DNA from: VMCP01 sp964415065 | GTDB taxonomy: Bacteria; Bacteroidota; Bacteroidia; NS11-12g; UBA955 | DNA length: 8,552 nucleotides | Reading direction: 5' to 3' | Assembly (NCBI GenBank): GCA_964415065.1 | Contig: CAYPYX010000085.1 | Span: forward strand, 1-8,552 | Shown: in pieces, positions 6,124 through 8,552 of the stretch | Numbering within the stretch: position 1 is the first letter of the stretch | Layout: every line of letters begins with the position of its first letter | Program-made: the position numbers and the translations under genes | The notes under the pieces: model-generated | Told to the model about the DNA's origin: nothing | The model's database searches: none | What the model saw: only the letters and a program-made list of their open reading frames with translations

Positions 6124-7989
6124 TTGTGAATACTGAAGATTTGTCACGTCTAAATTAATAACTTCAATGCAAACAGAAGTATCCTTGCAAGTATTTAATT
6201 TCAATTCAACTGAATAATTGCCATCTAATGTTGGAGCAAAGGAAATGGAATTTTCATTAATAACCGGAGCATAACCATTTCCACAATCCAACCATTGGTA
6301 TGATGCACCTTGCTGAATTGCAGAAATAATATTGTTATCTACGGTAACACCCACATTCACAGTGTCGATGGTAACATCGAGGGAATAAATACTATCACAA
6401 CCATTCACGGTGGTTAATGAATCGTAATACATTCCAGATTGGGTAATCCAATTGCCTTTAGAAGAACGATATCCTCCGCAAACACGAATGGTTTTCGCTT
6501 CAAAGAAACTATGATTTATGGTAAGATTTGTTATAATTGTACTGTCGCAACCCGCACTATTTTTTACTAAATCCTGATACACGCCAGATACTTTGTACAC
6601 ATTACCTGTGGAACTGATAAACGAGTCACAAGTTACAATATTTTGTTTGTAGGAATTGGGTTCGAGAATCGTTAATTCCGTAACGATAACACTGTCGCAA
6701 CCATGGCTATTTAAAATCGTATCGTAATATCTTCCGGATAATGTGTAGCTTTTACCCATTGGACTGATATAGGATTCACAAATTTTTATCTTGGCGTTAC
6801 TTTTTGTTGGTTCATGCACCGTTAAATCCGTAATGATAAAACTATCGCATCCATTAACCGTTTTAACGGTATCGGCATAAATTCCTGTTCCAATATAAAT
6901 TTTATTGGTGGGACTCACATATCTTTCGCAGACCGTATGAGAAACATAAGCAGTTTGTGCTTGATTAACGGTTAAATCAATTTTGATATACTTATCACAT
7001 TTATTGGTTCCCATCACTGTATCGTAATAAATTCCCGTTTTTGTGTAGAAGTACTTTTTACTTGGCGATCTATATCGGTAACAAACTACAACCTTCATTG
7101 AGTCGTAGGTTGGACTATTAACCGTTAATTTTGTTACAATAATGCTATCGCATGTGGATGTATTTTTAAGGGTATCAACATAAGTACCCGACTTGGAGTA
7201 GGTCTTTTTTTTATCAGGACTAAGCATTGGACTGCAAACCGTAAGTTCTACATGCCTAATTTGAGACCCCGACATTATATCCACTACTTCTGAATCAGAA
7301 ATTGCCCGACTGTAAACCATGAAATTATCGACCAATCCACCTTTAGGAAGACCAATACTGGTAGTTCCATAGGCACCAACAGACAAAGTAGATGTGCTAG
7401 TTACATTCGGAGAGGCCGTTAAAACCACCTTGTTATTCAAAACGCCGTTTAAAAATCCCTTAAGTTCTTTTGTAGTATCATTATAAACAAAAGTCAGATG
7501 ATTGGGTTTCATATTTGCCCCGCCGGTGATTAGAAGATCTGAAAATGGACCTCTTAACAACCAATTACCAGTTCCAGCAACTCCATTTGTAAAACAACGC
7601 AATGTTCCAGCACCGATATCCCCAAAAAAATACATAATATTCGTTACGGGAGGAATTTTCTTTACCCACATGGCGAATGTCCAAGACCCGCTCAATACGG
7701 TGTTCCACTTTGTATCTAGATAATCAGTACTAGCAGCACTTCCTACACCTACTAGGGCTTTTCCGCACAATCCTGTGTCTCCTATAGTTACTTTACCTAT
7801 CAGAAGGGCAGAGTCAGCTCCTTTTGGAGGGTTAGACGCAAGATTTGCAATCTTATTTGTTTTACTTTTTGAGTCAAAGCGATAGGATAAAACGTCCGGT
7901 CCTATTTGAGCTGAAATGGATTTTGATCCAAAGAAGATCAATAACAAATTGATCAAGAATTTGAATGGGTAAAATGAGCTAGAATTCAT
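5893..7989 (-). CDS. Secreted LamG-domain protein with six Cys-paired repeats and T9SS type A sorting domain
   Basis: A 698-residue exported protein. Residues 1-27 form a signal peptide (basic Lys10, hydrophobic FLINLLLIFF, cleavage SISA/Q), supporting the ATG at 7989. Residues ~55-245 are a LamG/concanavalin A-like sandwich (GSWTFAMWVK, LTFVYNDTTKELKGFLNG, GGLVDNFMVYSRAISDSEV), a fold often used for glycan or protein binding. Residues ~247-541 hold six repeats of 50-51 residues. Residues ~545-612 look Ig-like (GASYQWLDCG, DGNYSVEL). The last ~76 residues are the T9SS sorting domain (VQPNPTKGEV, LNANGQTV, LPNGVYFIEV, KHKVIKSN), normally removed during export across the outer membrane. The likely role is a surface or secreted adhesin-like protein; no catalytic residues are apparent. 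It is monocistronic, with a terminator just downstream. Confidence 0.9.
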   Translation of the reverse strand: MNSSSFYPFKFLINLLLIFFGSKSISAQIGPDVLSYRFDSKSKTNKIANLASNPPKGADSALLIGKVTIGDTGLCGKALVGVGSAASTDYLDTKWNTVLSGSWTFAMWVKKIPPVTNIMYFFGDIGAGTLRCFTNGVAGTGNWLLRGPFSDLLITGGANMKPNHLTFVYNDTTKELKGFLNGVLNNKVVLTASPNVTSTSTLSVGAYGTTSIGLPKGGLVDNFMVYSRAISDSEVVDIMSGSQIRHVELTVCSPMLSPDKKKTYSKSGTYVDTLKNTSTCDSIIVTKLTVNSPTYDSMKVVVCYRYRSPSKKYFYTKTGIYYDTVMGTNKCDKYIKIDLTVNQAQTAYVSHTVCERYVSPTNKIYIGTGIYADTVKTVNGCDSFIITDLTVHEPTKSNAKIKICESYISPMGKSYTLSGRYYDTILNSHGCDSVIVTELTILEPNSYKQNIVTCDSFISSTGNVYKVSGVYQDLVKNSAGCDSTIITNLTINHSFFEAKTIRVCGGYRSSKGNWITQSGMYYDSLTTVNGCDSIYSLDVTIDTVNVGVTVDNNIISAIQQGASYQWLDCGNGYAPVINENSISFAPTLDGNYSVELKLNTCKDTSVCIEVINLDVTNLQYSQVNVQPNPTKGEVLITHDQSNIERVAVLNANGQTVIENNQVQSKSVSVDLSSLPNGVYFIEVNSLGQSSKHKVIKSN
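5912..6012 (-). repeat. Direct repeat copy 1 (sorting-domain DNA)
   Basis: Matches 8452-8552 at 99 of 101 bases (differences at 5917/8457 and 5934/8474), including 78 consecutive identical bases at 5935-6012. The match reaches the window edge, so the true repeat may be longer. One difference is synonymous and the other changes Leu to Ile. Confidence 0.95.
6367..7251 (-). repeat. Six coding repeats of about 50 residues with a conserved Cys pair
   Basis: First cysteines fall at residues 252, 303, 354, 404, 454 and 504, and second cysteines at 280, 331, 381, 431, 481 and 531. Each unit reads roughly C-x-x-Y-x-S-P/S-x-x-K, then SGxYxDT, then GCDS, then a strand ending LTV/LTI. The even 27-28 residue spacing suggests one disulfide per unit in small beta modules strung as a stalk. 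DNA copies have diverged, so the array is old rather than freshly expanded. Confidence 0.85.
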
Positions 7990-8012
7990 TGGGATTGATG
8001 TTGTTTTTTCAG

Positions 8013-8020
8013 TAAATATA
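8013..8020 (-). promoter_or_regulatory. Weak candidate -7 element for the LamG/repeat protein gene
   Basis: The minus strand reads TATATTTA, differing from TAnnTTTG at the last base, 23 bases upstream of the ATG at 7989. The position fits the other genes here, but the match is imperfect in an AT-rich region. Confidence 0.2.
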
Positions 8021-8265
8021 GTATTTCACATAATTGCCATATTCTAAGCCATTATTATTCGTGGAGTTATTTCCAAAAAAAATCCATCTTTCTTAAAATT
8101 TGACAACTCATAACAATAATAATCATAAAACTTTGGTACTCCCATTAATTCCAAATTAATTTGGTAAAATGGCATTTTTTTATGTGAATGAACTTTTACA
8201 GTAATAAAAGCTGGTTTAATTCGACTTTCATTCAAAAATTCTAAGTGGAAAAGTTAGTAAAATGG

Positions 8266-8307
8266 ATAAAAAAATCCCCATTTGAGCTCAAATGGGGATT
8301 TTTTTAT
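8266..8307. terminator. Perfect palindromic intrinsic terminator, symmetric on both strands
   Basis: The 42 bases are an exact inverted repeat: seven A, then TCCCCATTT, a GAGCTC centre, AAATGGGGA and seven T. RNA from either strand forms a G/C-rich stem followed by a T-run, so it can terminate in both directions. On the minus strand it lies about 120 bases past the stop at 8430 and closes the transcript of the gene at the right edge. No plus-strand gene converges on it within the window. Confidence 0.85.
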
Positions 8308-8429
8308 AACACTCTTAGAAATTAATACAATGATCAATTTTTACAAGGTATATACTATGCGATTGAATCTTAATTTTACTTACATTAATGGATTTAGATT
8401 GAATTCAATCAGTTTACTTGTTGAAATTA

Positions 8430-8552
8430 TTAATTATTCAATTTCACAATCTTGTGTTTGCTGCTTTGTCCTATAGAATTGACTTCAATAAAGTACACTC
8501 CATTGGGTAAGCTCGACAAATCAACAGAAACCGATTTTGATTGAACTTGGTT
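8430..8552 (-). CDS. C-terminal end of another T9SS cargo protein (partial, runs off the window)
   Basis: The minus strand from 8552 is open for 40 codons (NQVQSKSVSVDLSSLPNGVY, then FIEVNSIGQSSKHKIVKLNN) and ends with TAA at 8430-8432. This is the final part of a T9SS type A sorting domain, residue-for-residue the same as the neighbour at 5893-7989 up to the last residues, where IVKLNN replaces VIKSN, except for one Leu-to-Ile change. The start and the functional domains lie beyond the window. Near-identity of the DNA points to recent duplication or gene conversion between adjacent paralogues. Confidence 0.9.
   Translation of the reverse strand, partial: NQVQSKSVSVDLSSLPNGVYFIEVNSIGQSSKHKIVKLNN
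8452..8552 (-). repeat. Direct repeat copy 2 (sorting-domain DNA)
   Basis: Partner of 5912-6012 in the same orientation, 2540 bases apart. It is cut by the window end. Confidence 0.95.

Larger units (their letters stand above)
7990..8429. other. Intergenic region upstream of the LamG/repeat protein gene
   Basis: About 440 AT-rich bases. The part near 7990-8030 should hold the promoter of the gene starting at 7989; the minus strand has TATATTTA at 8013-8020, one base off TAnnTTTG. A 63-codon frame at 8044-8235 opens with TTG, has no ribosome site and no recognisable similarity, so it is not called. A perfect 42-bp palindrome lies at 8266-8307. Positions 8308-8429 form the 3' untranslated region of the gene at the right edge and include the 14-bp palindrome GATTGAATTCAATC (8397-8410). 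Confidence 0.5.

Noticed and set aside
8044..8235. A 63-codon minus-strand frame with a TTG start between the two T9SS cargo genes
   Set aside because: TTG start, no ribosome site, no recognisable domain or signal peptide, AT-rich composition, and the nearest ATG (8231) is out of frame.
8397..8410. 14-bp palindrome GATTGAATTCAATC resembling the GATTCAATC repeat core
   Set aside because: ATTCAATC-like words recur throughout this AT-rich window, including inside genes; no spacing or context supports a regulatory link.

Overview
The window looks like a chromosomal segment of a low-GC member of the Bacteroidota (Flavobacteriales-like or a relative). The evidence is three genes with type IX secretion system (T9SS) type A C-terminal sorting domains (pattern PNPxxGE/F ... 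hLYxLDGR/LNANGQ ... LxxGxYFhxV), TAnnTTTG-type -7 promoter elements, and AT-rich spacers mostly lacking Shine-Dalgarno sequences. This placement is inferred; there is no rRNA or marker gene. Every gene I can support reads on the minus strand, so the window is best read from right to left.

Right edge to left edge. (1) 8430-8552 is the last 40 codons of a gene entering from outside. It encodes the end of a T9SS sorting domain that is nearly identical at the DNA level to the one in the next gene, and it is followed by a perfect 42-bp palindromic terminator. (2) 5893-7989 encodes a 698-residue secreted protein: signal peptide, LamG-like beta-sandwich, six 50-residue repeats each with a Cys pair, an Ig-like segment and a sorting domain. 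A strong intrinsic terminator follows. (3) 5737-4295 and 4311-3070 are an overlapping pair of cytoplasmic pyridoxal-phosphate (PLP) enzymes: a fold-type I, class V aminotransferase-like protein and a fold-type III decarboxylase/racemase-like protein. The overlap and shared cofactor suggest one short pathway of unknown substrate. This is the best candidate here for an undescribed system. (4) 2929-1982 encodes a 315-residue protein with a His-then-Cys arrangement recalling circularly permuted papain-like (NlpC/P60-related) enzymes. It starts with GTG behind an unusually strong Shine-Dalgarno sequence. (5) 1982-1732 is a spacer with an 18-bp tandem repeat and a 12-bp-stem hairpin. (6) 1731-118 is a secreted kelch-like T9SS protein gene whose otherwise intact frame is cut by one in-frame TAA at codon 121. 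Positions 1-117 hold nothing recognisable.

The two themes are independent: cell-surface or secreted T9SS cargo at both ends, and a small cytoplasmic PLP-enzyme operon in the middle. Nothing in the sequence links them functionally. No tRNA, rRNA, CRISPR array, insertion sequence or attachment site was seen.
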